NCBI RefSeq assembly: GCF_000026105.1
Contig: NC_008027.1
Location: 5,104,501-5,168,500, forward strand
Source: Pseudomonas entomophila L48
Lineage (GTDB): Bacteria > Pseudomonadota > Gammaproteobacteria > Pseudomonadales > Pseudomonadaceae
Length of the DNA stretch: 64,000 nt
Direction of reading: 5' to 3'
The notes under the pieces were generated by a model. That model was not told the DNA's origin and ran no database searches. It worked only from the letters and a program-made list of their open reading frames with translations. Below, in pieces: positions 20,485 through 30,277 of this stretch. Each line of letters starts with the position of its first letter. Within the stretch, counting starts at the first letter, position 1. The translations under genes were made by a program, and so were the position numbers.

Positions 20485-21645
20485 TCAGTTGAACAAACCG
20501 TAGAAGAACAGGCGGATGCTATCCCACACACGGCCGAAGAAACCAGCTTCCTCCACGCCGTCGAGGGCGATGAGGTCGGCGCTGTGAACAACTTTCTCGT
20601 CCAGTTTGACTTCCACTTTACCGATCACGTCACCTTTGGCGATCGGGGCGGTCAGTTGCGGGTTCATGGTCATCGAAGCCTGGAGGCGTTTCAATTGGCC
20701 TTTAGGCATGGTCATGGTCAGGTCGTTGGCCAGGCCGGCTTTCACCTGGTTGGTCGCGCCTTTCCACACCGGAGCCTGAGTCAGCTCGGTACCTTTCTGG
20801 TAGAAGGTCTGGGTTTCGAAGAAGCGGAAACCGTAGGTCAGCAGTTTTTGCGTCTCGGCGGCGCGGGACTGCTCGCTGTTGGTGCCGAACACCACGGCGA
20901 TCAGGCGCTGGCCGTCGCGAACGGCCGAGGCGACCATGCAGTAGCCGGCTTCGTCGGTGTGGCCGGTCTTCAGGCCGTCAACGGTCTTGTCGCGCCACAG
21001 CAGCAGGTTGCGGTTAGGCTGCTTGATGTTGTTCCAGTAGAACTCTTTCTGCGAGTAGATGGCGTAGTGCGCGGGGTCTTCGTTGATGATCGCGCGCGCC
21101 AGCAGGGCCATGTCGTGGGCCGAGGAGTAGTGCTCCGGGTTCGGCAGGCCGGTCGGGTTCATGAAGTGGCTGTTGGCCATCCCCAGGTCGCCGGCGGTCT
21201 TGTTCATCATGTCGGCGAAGGCGTCTTCGCTGCCGGCGATGTGCTCGGACAGGGCAACAGAGGCATCGTTGCCCGACTGGATGATGATGCCGTGCAGCAG
21301 ATCGCTGACGGTGACCTGGCTACCGACCTTGATGAACATGCGCGAACCACCGGTGCGCCAGGCGTTCTCGCTGACGGTGACCGGGTCGTTCTCGCCGATC
21401 TGGCCGCGACGGATGTCCAGGGTGGCGATGTAGGCGGTCATCAGCTTGGTCAGGCTGGCGGGTGGCAGGCGCTCGTCACCGTTGTTCTCGACCAGCACGT
21501 TGCCGCTGGACGCGTCCATGAGTACGTAGGACTTGGCGGCCAGTTGCGGAGGTGCCGGCATCATCTGCTCCGCCGCGAAGGCAGCAGGCGTGATCAGCAG
21601 CAGAACGGGCAGGCAGAGTCGTTTGGCAAGGTTGGTGATGTTCAT
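20485..21645 (-). CDS. dacA: D-alanyl-D-alanine carboxypeptidase (PBP5/6 type)
   Basis: 386 residues. It trims pentapeptide side chains in the periplasm. A signal peptide ends near AAFAA-EQ (about residue 25). The S11 active site is complete: SLTK (S64, K67), SGN (124-126), and KTGHT. The C-terminal beta-rich domain (about 290-355) is followed by an amphipathic helix (GFFGRVWDSIRLFFYGLFN) that tethers the enzyme to the inner membrane. Confidence 0.96.
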   Translation of the reverse strand: MNITNLAKRLCLPVLLLITPAAFAAEQMMPAPPQLAAKSYVLMDASSGNVLVENNGDERLPPASLTKLMTAYIATLDIRRGQIGENDPVTVSENAWRTGGSRMFIKVGSQVTVSDLLHGIIIQSGNDASVALSEHIAGSEDAFADMMNKTAGDLGMANSHFMNPTGLPNPEHYSSAHDMALLARAIINEDPAHYAIYSQKEFYWNNIKQPNRNLLLWRDKTVDGLKTGHTDEAGYCMVASAVRDGQRLIAVVFGTNSEQSRAAETQKLLTYGFRFFETQTFYQKGTELTQAPVWKGATNQVKAGLANDLTMTMPKGQLKRLQASMTMNPQLTAPIAKGDVIGKVEVKLDEKVVHSADLIALDGVEEAGFFGRVWDSIRLFFYGLFN

Positions 21646-22003
21646 CCGTCTCTCGTAAATCGCTAATGGTCTGATGTTTCGTGGGCAGGTTCGGTTGCCC
21701 AGCGCCCCGTCAGTCTAGTTTTATGGCCTGAGGCCTGGCCCGAATGTGCGGCGTAATGCCGCTGCGGGCAAAAACGGGCATTGTACATGCCATTGCCCGG
21801 CAATTCATGAACAAACCGACAGGTCGGCGTTGCCTGTTTTGGGACCTTTGGTTCAGGCACGCCCCTGTAGGAGCGGCCTTGTGCCGCGAAAGGGCTGCAA
21901 AGCAGCCCCGGCGATATCGGCAGAATCGCTGAAGTCTGGGGCCGCGTTGCGCCTCTTTCGCGGCACAAGGCCGCTCCTACAGAGTGCATAGCGCCCTCAG
22001 GGT
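21646..22003. other. Intergenic region dacA / rlpA
   Basis: 358 bases between two leftward genes. It contains a family-C REP pair at 21866-21981 near rlpA, then about 220 bases leading into dacA that probably hold its promoter. A TACAAT hexamer on the minus strand is a candidate -10, without a clear -35. No credible small gene was found. Confidence 0.4.
21866..21981. repeat. REP pair, family C
   Basis: Outer arms TGTAGGAGCGGCCTTGTGCC and GGCACAAGGCCGCTCCTACA, with inner GGGCTGC/GCAGCCC palindromes. About 116 bases in total, between rlpA and dacA. Confidence 0.9.
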
Positions 22004-23002
22004 CTAATCAGTGACCACCTTCGCCTGCCCCAGATTCGCCAGGCGAATGCTGTCCTGGGCCTGCTGGATCTCGCCCTGGCTGTTGATCGGCCCCAGGCGC
22101 ACCCGGTGAAGCGTTTGCTGGTTGCGCACGATGGAGCTGATGAACACCGGCGCGCTGACCATGGTGCTCAGCTTCGAGCGCAGCAGCTCGGCGGCGTCCG
22201 GGTTGGCGAACGCACCCACCTGCAGGAAGCTGCCACCGTTGCCGTTCGGTACGTTGTTACCCCCCACCTGCACCGGCACCACGGGCGCCGCGTGCTGCTG
22301 TGGCGGCGGCGTCCATTGCTCGATCCGCCCGGTACTGGCCGGAATCGGCTGGGCCTGGGCCACCTGTGGTTCCTTGAGCATCAGCGGAGGCTGCTGGCCA
22401 CGCTGGGCCCACCATTGCTGTGGATCGATTCCCTCGACGCGCACATGCGCGGTGCCGATCTCGGCATAACCGAGCTTCTTCGCTGCCGCATAAGACAAGT
22501 CGATGATGCGATCGGAGTAGAACGGGCCACGATCGTTGACCCGCAGGATCACGGTGCGGCCGTTGGCCAGGTTGGTCACCCGCACGTAGGCCGGCAGCGG
22601 CAGGGTCTTGTGCGCCGCGCTCATGCCGTAAAGGTCATAGAGCTCACCGTTGGCGGTGTTCTGGCCGTGGAACTTGGTGCCGTACCACGAGGCGGTACCC
22701 TCGGCGCGGTAGCTGCGCGAGTCCTGCATCGGATAGTAGGTCTTGCCCATCACTGTGTACGGGTTGGCCTTGTAGTTGCCGGTGTGCACGGTCGGGGTGG
22801 CGTCGGGGATCTTGTTGACGTCGACGTCCCACCAGGGCGCGCCATCCTTGTGGGCGCGGTTGATGTCCAGGCCCGGCTGCGCGCGGACGGTGTTGCCACC
22901 CGTCTGCGGTGCGGGGCGGCTGGAGGAGCAACTGGCCAGGACCAGGCCCACGGCGAGGCAGGTCAACAGTTTGGCGGTGTTCACTGTGAAGAATTCGCGC
23001 AT
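22004..23002 (-). CDS. rlpA: RlpA septal lipoprotein (lytic transglycosylase with SPOR domain)
   Basis: 332 residues. The lipobox LASC places the lipidated cysteine at C25. A double-psi beta-barrel domain (about 95-190) carries GTASWYGTKFHGQNTANGE, the SAAHKTLPLP histidine and the VNDRGPF aspartate used by the P. aeruginosa enzyme to cleave stem-less glycans. A C-terminal SPOR domain (about 255-330, GGSFLQVGAFANPDAAELLRSKL) binds denuded septal peptidoglycan. Its ATG overlaps the mltB stop by one base. Confidence 0.94.
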   Translation of the reverse strand: MREFFTVNTAKLLTCLAVGLVLASCSSSRPAPQTGGNTVRAQPGLDINRAHKDGAPWWDVDVNKIPDATPTVHTGNYKANPYTVMGKTYYPMQDSRSYRAEGTASWYGTKFHGQNTANGELYDLYGMSAAHKTLPLPAYVRVTNLANGRTVILRVNDRGPFYSDRIIDLSYAAAKKLGYAEIGTAHVRVEGIDPQQWWAQRGQQPPLMLKEPQVAQAQPIPASTGRIEQWTPPPQQHAAPVVPVQVGGNNVPNGNGGSFLQVGAFANPDAAELLRSKLSTMVSAPVFISSIVRNQQTLHRVRLGPINSQGEIQQAQDSIRLANLGQAKVVTD

Positions 23003-24012
23003 TACTTGACGCCCCGTGCCAGAACCAGCTGTTCCGAAAGCTGATGCACCGCCATGGCGTACATCACGCTGCGGTTGTAGCGAGTGATCGCATAGAAGTT
23101 CTTCAGGCCCATCCAGTACTCAGGGCCGTTTTCGCCCTCCAGGCGGAAGGCGGTGACCGGCAGATCATCGCGCAACGCATCATGGCTCGACCAGCCCAGC
23201 GCTCGCAACTCCCCGACCGTCTTCACCGGCTCGATGCCCGTGGTCAGGCCCTCGTCGACGCGCTCGCCGCGCACCTGAGCACGGCTGACAACGGCCTCGC
23301 CGGCCACCCAGCCATGGCGCTTGAAGTAGCTGGCGACGCTGCCGATGGCATCGTCCGGGTTGTTCCAGATATTGATGTGGCCGTCACCGTCGAAGTCCAC
23401 CGCATAGTTGCGGAAGCTGCTGGGCATGAACTGCGGCAGGCCCATGGCACCGGCATAGGAGCCCTTGAGCGTCAGTGGGTCGAGCTGTTCCTCGCGGGCC
23501 AGCAGGAGGAACTCGCGCAGCTCCTTGCGGAAGAATTCGGCACGCGGCGGGTAGTCGAAGCCCAGCGTGGACAGGGCATCGATGACGCGATAGTTGCCGG
23601 TATTGCGACCGAAGAAGGTCTCCACGCCAATGATCGAGACGATATATTGCGCCGGCACGCCATATTCCTGCTCGGCGCGGGCCAGGGCGGCCTCGTGCTG
23701 GCGCCAGAAGTCCACACCGCGGGCAATGCGCGCATCGGTGAGGAACATCGGGCGGTATTCTTTCCAGGGTTTGACCCGCTCGGCCGGCCGCGAGATCGCG
23801 TCGAGGATCGCCTGCTTGCGCTGTACCTCGCGGAACACGCCCATCAGTTGCTCGCCGGCAAAGCCGTAGTCGCGGGTCATCTCACCGACGAACTCGGCCA
23901 CCTGGGGCGAGTTGTCGTAATCGCCGGCAACAGCCTGCTGGACAGCGCCGAACAGGCCCACCGCGCCGATCCACGGCACACAACGGGCAGCCCAGTTACG
24001 CACTGCTTGCAT
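23002..24012 (-). CDS. mltB: Lytic murein transglycosylase B
   Basis: 336 residues. GH103 enzyme: catalytic Glu lies in VSIIGVETFFGRNTGNY; SYAGAMGLPQFMPSSFRNYAVDFDGDGHINIW and RYNRSVMYAMAVHQL are family signatures. The N-terminus (MQAVRNWAARCVPWIGAVGLFGAVQQAVA) looks like a secretion signal rather than a clear lipobox. I chose ATG 24012 because AAGGTGAAG lies 6 bases upstream; the frame is open to 24048. It is embedded between rodA and rlpA in the elongation cluster. Confidence 0.92.
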   Translation of the reverse strand: MQAVRNWAARCVPWIGAVGLFGAVQQAVAGDYDNSPQVAEFVGEMTRDYGFAGEQLMGVFREVQRKQAILDAISRPAERVKPWKEYRPMFLTDARIARGVDFWRQHEAALARAEQEYGVPAQYIVSIIGVETFFGRNTGNYRVIDALSTLGFDYPPRAEFFRKELREFLLLAREEQLDPLTLKGSYAGAMGLPQFMPSSFRNYAVDFDGDGHINIWNNPDDAIGSVASYFKRHGWVAGEAVVSRAQVRGERVDEGLTTGIEPVKTVGELRALGWSSHDALRDDLPVTAFRLEGENGPEYWMGLKNFYAITRYNRSVMYAMAVHQLSEQLVLARGVK

Positions 24013-24029
24013 TGAATTCTTCACCTTTT

Positions 24030-25133
24030 TCAAACTTGCGCGATCCATTTGCGGTGCGTGTGGATCGACATCAGAACGCCAAACGCTGACAGCAGCGTCA
24101 CCAACGAAGTTCCGCCATAGCTGATGAAGGGCAGCGGCACGCCCACCACGGGCAGAAGGCCGCTGACCATACCGATATTGACGAACACATAAACAAAGAA
24201 GGTCATGGTCAGGCTGCCCGCGAGCAGCTTGCCGAACAGCGTCTGCGCCTGGGCAGTGATCATCAGCCCGCGGCCGATCAGCAGCAGGTAGACGATCAGC
24301 AGCAGGCAGATGCCGACCAGGCCGAACTCCTCACCCAGCACGGCGATGATGAAGTCGGTATGGCTCTCGGGCAGGAAGTCCAGGTGCGACTGGGTGCCCA
24401 GCAGCCAGCCCTTGCCGAACACCCCGCCCGAGCCGATCGCCGCCTTGGACTGGATGATGTTCCAGCCGGTGCCCAACGGGTCGCTTTCCGGGTCGAGGAA
24501 GGTCAGCACGCGCTGCTTCTGATAGTCGTGCATGACGAAGAACCACATGGCCACCGCCACCGGCACCGCCGCGGCGATCACGCTGATGATCCAGCGCCAG
24601 CGCAGGCCGCCCATGAACAACACGAAGGCGCCGGAGGCGAGGATCAGCAACGCCGTGCCCAGGTCAGGCTGGCGCACGATGAGGATGAACGGCACACCGA
24701 TCATCACCAGGCTGATCGCCACATGTTTGAGGTGCGGTGGCAAGGTGCGCTTGGACAGGTACCAGGCGATGGTCGCCGGCATGATGATCTTCATGAACTC
24801 CGAGGGCTGGAAACGGATCACCCCCGGGATGTTGATCCAGCGCGTGGCGCCCATGGCGTTGTGGCCCATCACGTCCACCACCACCAGCAGGAACACCCCG
24901 GCCAGGTAGGCCAGGGGTACCCAGCGCGCCATGAAGCGCGGCTCGAGCTGGGCGATGACGAACATCGACACCAGGCCGATGCCGAACGAGCTGGCCTGCT
25001 TCATCAGCAGGTCCCAGTTCTTGCCGCTGGCCGAATAGAGCACGAACAGGCTGCCGGCGGCCAGCGTCAGCAGGATGAGCAGCAAGGGGCCGTCGACATG
25101 GATGCGCTGCAGGAAGCTGGCGCGCCTGCGCAT
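24030..25133 (-). CDS. rodA: Rod-shape SEDS glycosyltransferase RodA
   Basis: 367 residues from the ATG at 25133, which follows a GCGAGGA site and matches the usual RodA length. A GTG at 25175, overlapping the mrdA stop, would add 14 residues. About ten membrane helices. SEDS signatures include GATRWINIPGVIRFQPSEFMK, RQPDLGTALLI and the terminal VPLPFISYGGTSLV. RodA polymerises side-wall glycan together with PBP2, whose gene lies directly upstream. Confidence 0.95.
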   Translation of the reverse strand: MRRRASFLQRIHVDGPLLLILLTLAAGSLFVLYSASGKNWDLLMKQASSFGIGLVSMFVIAQLEPRFMARWVPLAYLAGVFLLVVVDVMGHNAMGATRWINIPGVIRFQPSEFMKIIMPATIAWYLSKRTLPPHLKHVAISLVMIGVPFILIVRQPDLGTALLILASGAFVLFMGGLRWRWIISVIAAAVPVAVAMWFFVMHDYQKQRVLTFLDPESDPLGTGWNIIQSKAAIGSGGVFGKGWLLGTQSHLDFLPESHTDFIIAVLGEEFGLVGICLLLIVYLLLIGRGLMITAQAQTLFGKLLAGSLTMTFFVYVFVNIGMVSGLLPVVGVPLPFISYGGTSLVTLLSAFGVLMSIHTHRKWIAQV

Positions 25134-25171
25134 CACGTCCTCGCTGGAGAGCATGCGATCGAAATTGTTCT

Positions 25172-27070
25172 TCACGGGGCCGGTTCCTGGGCGACTGTGG
25201 CAGGGCCGAACTCAGGCTTGAGGCGGCCGTTCTCGTCGAGCAGCCAGGCATCCATGACCTGACGCACCACGGGGGCGGCGACGCCGGAGCCGGACTCGCC
25301 GTTCTCGACCATCACCGAGACCACGATCTTCGGGTCCTCGGCGGGGGCGAAGGCAACGAACAGCGCATGGTCGCGGTGCCGTTCCTGGAGTTTGTTGCGG
25401 TCGTACTTCTCGCCCTGCTTGATCGCCACGACCTGAGCCGTGCCGCTCTTGCCGGCGATGCGGTAGATCGAGCCAAGAGCGGCCTTGCGCGCGGTACCGC
25501 GGGCGCCGTGCATCACCTGCTCCATGCCGTGGGTAACCTTGGCCCAGTCGGACTTGTCACGCAGGACGATGTTCTCCATGGGGTTCTCGTCCACCGGCGG
25601 CTGGCCTTCGATGGTCTTGGCCAAGTGCGGGCGGTTCCACACGCCCTTGTTGGCGATCAGCGCAGTGGCCTGGGCCAGTTGCAGGGGCGTGGCCTGCATG
25701 TAGCCCTGGCCGATGCCGAGGATCAGGGTTTCGCCCGGGAACCAGGCCTGGCGGCGAGTGGCGCGCTTCCACTCGCGCGATGGCATGAGGCCGGGGGATT
25801 CTTCGAACATGTCCAGCGACACTTTCTGGCCGATGCCGAACTTGTTCATGTAGCTGGACAGTCGATCGATGCCCATCTTGTGCGCAAGATCGTAGAAGTA
25901 CGTATCGTTTGAACGCATGATCGCCACATCCAGATCCACCCAGCCATCGCCGGTACGGTTCCAGTTGCGGTACTTGTGATCGTAGTTGGGCAGTTGGTAG
26001 TAGCCAGGGTCGAACACCCGGCTACCGGCCGTGACCACACCACTGTCGAGACCGGCGATGGCCACCGCCGGCTTGATGGTCGAGCCGGGCGGGTACAAGC
26101 CGCGCAACACGCGGTTGAACAGCGGCCGGTCGATCGAGTCGCGCAGCTCGGCGTAGGCCTTGAAACTGATGCCGGTGACGAACAGATTGGGGTCGAAGCT
26201 CGGTTGGCTGACCATCGCCAGCACCTCGCCGGTGCGCGGGTCGAGGGCCACGATGGCGCCACGGCGCCCGCCCAGGGCCTGCTCGGCAGCTTCCTGCAGC
26301 TTGATGTCGAGGCTCAGGACAATATCCTTGCCCGGCTTGGGGTCGGTGCGCTTGAGCACCCGCAGCACACGGCCGCGGGCGTTGGTCTCGACTTCCTCGT
26401 AACCCACCTGGCCGTGCAACTCGGGTTCGTAAAAACGCTCGATACCAGTCTTGCCGATATGGTGGGTGCCGCTGTAGTTCACCGGATCGAGGGTCTTGAG
26501 TTCCTTCTCGTTGATCCGCCCCACATACCCCACGGAATGAGCAAAATGCGCACCCTGCGGGTAGTGGCGCACCAACTGCGCGGCCACTTCCACGCCAGGC
26601 AGGCGGAACTGGTTCACGGCGATGCGGGCGATCTGTTCTTCGTTGAGCTCGAACAGGATGGGTACCGGCTCGAAGGGCCGGCGCCCCTGTTTCATGCGCT
26701 TCTCGAACAGGGCGCGATCGTCCGGCGTCAGCTCCAGCACTTCGACGATCACATCCAGCACGTCCTGCCACTTGCCGGGGTTGCCGGCGCGCTCGCGGGT
26801 CATGACCAGGCTGAAGCTGGGACGGTTGTCGGCGACCACCACGCCGTTGCGGTCGAAGATCAGCCCGCGGGTCGGTGGAATCGGCTGCACATGCACCCGG
26901 TTGTTCTCCGACAGCGTCGAGTGGTAGTCGTACTGGATGACCTGCAGGAAGTACAGCCGGGCGATCAACACGCAGACGAGCGCCACCACCGCCACGGCGC
27001 CCACGACGACGCGGTTGCGCACCAGGCGGGCGTCTTTCTCGTGGTCCTTGAGGCGGATCTGCTGCGGCAT
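25172..27070 (-). CDS. mrdA: Peptidoglycan transpeptidase PBP2
   Basis: 632 residues. One N-terminal membrane anchor (about 18-40), a pedestal domain, and a class B transpeptidase domain. The active-site motifs are intact: STIK in PPGSTIKPAVAIAGL, SND in MRSNDTYFYDLA, and KSGT in AGKSGTAQVV. It crosslinks the glycan made by RodA during elongation. It is followed within a few bases by rodA and preceded by rlmH in the same direction. Confidence 0.97.
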   Translation of the reverse strand: MPQQIRLKDHEKDARLVRNRVVVGAVAVVALVCVLIARLYFLQVIQYDYHSTLSENNRVHVQPIPPTRGLIFDRNGVVVADNRPSFSLVMTRERAGNPGKWQDVLDVIVEVLELTPDDRALFEKRMKQGRRPFEPVPILFELNEEQIARIAVNQFRLPGVEVAAQLVRHYPQGAHFAHSVGYVGRINEKELKTLDPVNYSGTHHIGKTGIERFYEPELHGQVGYEEVETNARGRVLRVLKRTDPKPGKDIVLSLDIKLQEAAEQALGGRRGAIVALDPRTGEVLAMVSQPSFDPNLFVTGISFKAYAELRDSIDRPLFNRVLRGLYPPGSTIKPAVAIAGLDSGVVTAGSRVFDPGYYQLPNYDHKYRNWNRTGDGWVDLDVAIMRSNDTYFYDLAHKMGIDRLSSYMNKFGIGQKVSLDMFEESPGLMPSREWKRATRRQAWFPGETLILGIGQGYMQATPLQLAQATALIANKGVWNRPHLAKTIEGQPPVDENPMENIVLRDKSDWAKVTHGMEQVMHGARGTARKAALGSIYRIAGKSGTAQVVAIKQGEKYDRNKLQERHRDHALFVAFAPAEDPKIVVSVMVENGESGSGVAAPVVRQVMDAWLLDENGRLKPEFGPATVAQEPAP

Positions 27071-27087
27071 CGGGCGGGCTTACAGGT

Positions 27088-27555
27088 TCATTTGTGGTAG
27101 GGATGCCCGGACAACACCGTCCAGGCGCGGTAGATCTGCTCGCCGATGAGTATCCTTACCAACGGGTGCGGCAGCGTCAGTGGCGACAGCGACCAGCGCT
27201 GCTCGCTGCGTGCACAGACCTCCGGTGCCAGCCCTTCCGGGCCACCCACCATCAGGTTGACCGTGCGCGCATCCAGGCGCCAGCGGTCCAGTTCGCCCGC
27301 CAGTTGCTCGGTACTCCAGGGCTTGCCATGGACCTCGAGGGTGACAATGCGTTCCCCGGGCTGCACCTTGCTCAGCATCGCCTCGCCCTCCTGACGGATC
27401 AGGCGGGCGACATCGGCGTTCTTGCCGCGGGTGTTCAGCGGGATTTCCACCAGCTCCAGCGCAAGCTCGGAGGGCAGGCGCTTGGCATATTCATGCCAGC
27501 CTTCCTCGACCCATTTCGGCATGCGCGAGCCGACCGCGATCAGACGCAGACGCAC
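27088..27555 (-). CDS. rlmH: 23S rRNA pseudouridine-1915 N3-methyltransferase
   Basis: 155 residues. A SPOUT-fold methyltransferase modifying helix 69 of 23S rRNA. The SAM-binding knot shows as [14 protein letters not shown] and [23 protein letters not shown], ending with the conserved GHPYHK tail. It sits 9 bases after rsfS, and the rsfS-rlmH-mrdA-rodA order is conserved across proteobacteria. Confidence 0.96.
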   Translation of the reverse strand: MRLRLIAVGSRMPKWVEEGWHEYAKRLPSELALELVEIPLNTRGKNADVARLIRQEGEAMLSKVQPGERIVTLEVHGKPWSTEQLAGELDRWRLDARTVNLMVGGPEGLAPEVCARSEQRWSLSPLTLPHPLVRILIGEQIYRAWTVLSGHPYHK

Positions 27556-27564
27556 GGCGCGACC

Positions 27565-27993
27565 TTATTCCCGATCCTTGAGCTTATCGGAATAGTCGTG
27601 GGTGTTTTCCGGGCTGTGGTGCTTGCCATCGGCGGCACGGCTCTGCTCGGCACCCAGCCACAGGCGCTCCAGGTCGTAGAACTGGCGGGCGGCGGCGGTC
27701 ATCATGTGCACGATGACGTCGTTCAGGTCGAGCAGCACCCAGTCGCTGTCTCCCTTGCCTTCTTCGCCCAGTGGCTGCGCGCCCTTGGCCTTGACCGCTT
27801 CGCGGACCTTTTCCAGCATCGCGTTGATCTGGCGGTTGGAGGTACCGGTGGCGATGATCATGTAGTCGGTCAGGCTGTGCTTGTCACGCACGTCGATGAC
27901 TTGAATGTCCTGGGCCTTGACGTCTTCCAGCGCGGCCTTGGTCAGTTCGACCAGTTCTTCGCCACTGATGCCATTGATTTTCTGCTTGGTCAT
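27565..27993 (-). CDS. rsfS: Ribosomal silencing factor RsfS
   Basis: 142 residues. It binds L14 (uL14) and blocks subunit joining in starvation. Family core: DIQVIDVRDKHSLTDYMIIATGTSNRQINAMLEKV and DSDWVLLDLNDVIVHMMTAAARQFYDLERLW. The ATG at 27993 is preferred over a TTG five codons upstream. The C-terminal 25 residues are polar and probably disordered. Confidence 0.95.
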   Translation of the reverse strand: MTKQKINGISGEELVELTKAALEDVKAQDIQVIDVRDKHSLTDYMIIATGTSNRQINAMLEKVREAVKAKGAQPLGEEGKGDSDWVLLDLNDVIVHMMTAAARQFYDLERLWLGAEQSRAADGKHHSPENTHDYSDKLKDRE

Positions 27994-28037
27994 ATAAAAC
28001 TCGTTCAACTCATTGAATGAGGCGCTCGCTGGCGCCG

Positions 28038-28697
28038 TCAGTTGGACGCACGATACAGGTCGTGCGCCTCGATATAGGCCAGTACTGCGTCCGGCACCAG
28101 GAACCGCGCCGACTTGCCGCTGGCCAGCAGCTGTCGGATTTGCGTGGCGGACACCGCGAGCGGGGTCTGCCAGACGAACGAAATGTGCCCCGCCGGGCCG
28201 GACATGGCGGTGGGATCGCTCTCCGAGCGCGCCGCCAGCAGGTTGCGCAACTCGTCAGGGGGTTCGACATCGGCATCCGGGCGCTGCAGCACCAGGATGT
28301 GACAGTGTTGCAACAGTTCTTCCCAACGGTGCCAGCTGGGCAGGCCACAGAAGGCATCCCAGCCCAGCACCAGGAACAACTGGTCATGCGTGTTCAGTTC
28401 AGCACGAATCGATTCGAGCGTGTCGATGGTGTACGACGGCTTGTCGCGGGCCAGCTCACGATCATCGACACTCAGGCCGCCGACACCTGCCACCGCGTCG
28501 CGCACCATGGCCAGGCGGTCTTGTGCCGACACCTGTGGCGTGTCGCGGTGTGGCGGGCGGGCGTTGGGCAGCAGGCGCAGCTCGTCCAGGCGCATGAACT
28601 CGGCCACTTCCAGCGCACTGCGCAGGTGGCCGATATGCACCGGGTCGAAGGTACCGCCGAGAATGCCGACGCGCCGGACTGCCAAGGCACTGCTCAA
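28038..28697 (-). CDS. nadD: Nicotinate-nucleotide adenylyltransferase
   Basis: 219 residues. NadD adenylylates nicotinate mononucleotide in NAD synthesis. The nucleotidyltransferase motifs are [17 protein letters not shown] at the N-terminus and [15 protein letters not shown] near the C-terminus. The start is a TTG at 28697, directly after the proA stop; an AGGAG within the end of proA lies at suitable distance, and there is no better start before the conserved GILGGTFDP. Confidence 0.93.
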   Translation of the reverse strand: MSSALAVRRVGILGGTFDPVHIGHLRSALEVAEFMRLDELRLLPNARPPHRDTPQVSAQDRLAMVRDAVAGVGGLSVDDRELARDKPSYTIDTLESIRAELNTHDQLFLVLGWDAFCGLPSWHRWEELLQHCHILVLQRPDADVEPPDELRNLLAARSESDPTAMSGPAGHISFVWQTPLAVSATQIRQLLASGKSARFLVPDAVLAYIEAHDLYRASN

Positions 28698-28698
28698 C

Positions 28699-29970
28699 TC
28701 AGCACGGCTCCTGGCCGCGCAGCTGGCCGTCGCCGATCACCACGTACTTCTCGCAGGTCAGGCCTTCCAGGCCGACCGGGCCGCGGGCGTGCAGCTTGTC
28801 GGTGGAGATACCGATCTCCGCGCCCAGGCCATATTCGAAGCCGTCGGCGAAGCAGGTCGGGGTGTTGAGCATGACCGACGCCGAGTCGACTTCGGCCATG
28901 AAGCGCCGGGCCTGACCCTGGTGTTCGGTGATGATCGAATCGGTGTGGTGCGAGCCGTAGTGATTGATGTGCTCGATGGCCTGCTCCAGGCCGTCGACGA
29001 TGCGGATCGACAGGATCGCGTCGAGATACTCGGTGTGCCAGTCATCTTCGCTGGCCGGTTTGCTGTCGATGATCGCTCGGGTGCGCTCGCAACCGCGCAG
29101 CTCGACGCCCTTCTCCTGGAAGCGGCGGGCCATCTCCGGCAGGAAGCGCTCGGCCACGCGCTGGTCGACCAGCAGCGTTTCCATGGCGCCGCAGATGCCG
29201 TAGCGGTAGGTCTTGGCGTTGAAGGCGACGCGCCAGGCCTTGTCCAGGTCGGCGTGTTCATCGACGAAGATGTGGCAGATGCCGTCAAGGTGCTTGATCA
29301 CCGGCACCCGGGCGTCGCGGCTGATGCGCTCGATCAGGCCACGGCCGCCGCGCGGGACGATGACGTCGACGTATTCCGGCATGCTGATCAGCGCGCCGAC
29401 CGCCTCACGGTCGGTGGTCTCGACCACCTGCACCACCGCTGGTGGCAGGCCGGCCTCGGCCAGGCCACGCTGGATGCAGGTGGCAATGGCGCGGTTGGAG
29501 TGGATGGCTTCGGAGCCGCCGCGCAGGATGGTGGCGTTGCCCGACTTCAGGCACAGGCTGGCGGCATCGATGGTCACGTTGGGGCGCGACTCGTAGATGA
29601 TCCCGATCACCCCCAGCGGCACGCGCATCTTGCCGACCTGGATGCCCGACGGGCGGTAGCTCATGTCGCGGATGGCGCCGACCGGGTCCGGCAGGCTGGC
29701 CACCTGGCGCAGGCCGGTGATCATGCCGTCGATGCGCGCCGGAGTGAGCGCCAGGCGATCGAGCAGCGCCGGCTCCAGGCCGTTCTTGCGACCGTTGGCC
29801 AAGTCTTGCTCGTTGGCTGCGGTGAGCGCGTCGCGGGCCGCGTCGAGGGCGGCGGCGGCGGCCTGCAGGGCGCGGTTCTTCTGCGCGGTGCTGGCACGGC
29901 CGATCACCCGCGAGGCCTCACGGGCGGCGCGACCCAGGCGGGTCATGTAGTCAAGAACGGACTCGGTCAT
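28699..29970 (-). CDS. proA: Gamma-glutamyl phosphate reductase
   Basis: 423 residues, full length. It reduces glutamyl-5-phosphate to the semialdehyde in proline synthesis. Aldehyde-dehydrogenase-like motifs: [35 protein letters not shown], the catalytic-cysteine segment [13 protein letters not shown], and the C-terminal [24 protein letters not shown]. It is the first gene of the leftward proA-nadD-rsfS-rlmH-mrdA-rodA-mltB-rlpA run. Confidence 0.97.
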   Translation of the reverse strand: MTESVLDYMTRLGRAAREASRVIGRASTAQKNRALQAAAAALDAARDALTAANEQDLANGRKNGLEPALLDRLALTPARIDGMITGLRQVASLPDPVGAIRDMSYRPSGIQVGKMRVPLGVIGIIYESRPNVTIDAASLCLKSGNATILRGGSEAIHSNRAIATCIQRGLAEAGLPPAVVQVVETTDREAVGALISMPEYVDVIVPRGGRGLIERISRDARVPVIKHLDGICHIFVDEHADLDKAWRVAFNAKTYRYGICGAMETLLVDQRVAERFLPEMARRFQEKGVELRGCERTRAIIDSKPASEDDWHTEYLDAILSIRIVDGLEQAIEHINHYGSHHTDSIITEHQGQARRFMAEVDSASVMLNTPTCFADGFEYGLGAEIGISTDKLHARGPVGLEGLTCEKYVVIGDGQLRGQEPC

Positions 29971-30277
29971 GGGCTCGGTGTCTTGGCAAAGGGGAAATCG
30001 GCTGATTATAACTGGAGCGCTCGGGTACGCCCAGCGGCGGGTGGCGGATGGTAGAAAATGGCTGGGGGGAATGGGTAGGAAAGATGTAACCGCTCATATC
30101 GAGAAATCCCGGGTTGGATTCAGCTTTTTCGCGGGCAAACCCACGCCCACAGGGGACGAAAGCGCCTTGCTCAGCCGGAGCGGGCTTGCCCGCGAAAAGG
30201 TCAACACCAATGTCATTCAGCCTCGATTAAGCCATTCATTGCTATCATCCCAGCCTCGACAGCCATGAACCGCCTGT
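29971..30277. other. Divergent intergenic region proA / mpg
   Basis: 307 bases. It carries a REP-like inverted repeat of a fourth type at 30127-30198 and should contain promoters for both genes, but I see no clear hexamer pair. No small gene is supported. Confidence 0.4.
30127..30198. repeat. REP-like pair, family D (CGCGGGC core)
   Basis: TTTTCGCGGGCAAACCC and CGGGCTTGCCCGCGAAAA form outer arms about 40 bases apart. The core differs from the other three families in the window. Confidence 0.7.

Noticed and set aside
24360..25262. 300-codon + strand frame over rodA
   Set aside because: Antisense to rodA and the mrdA end; composition is His/Asp/Gln-rich with no recognisable motif.
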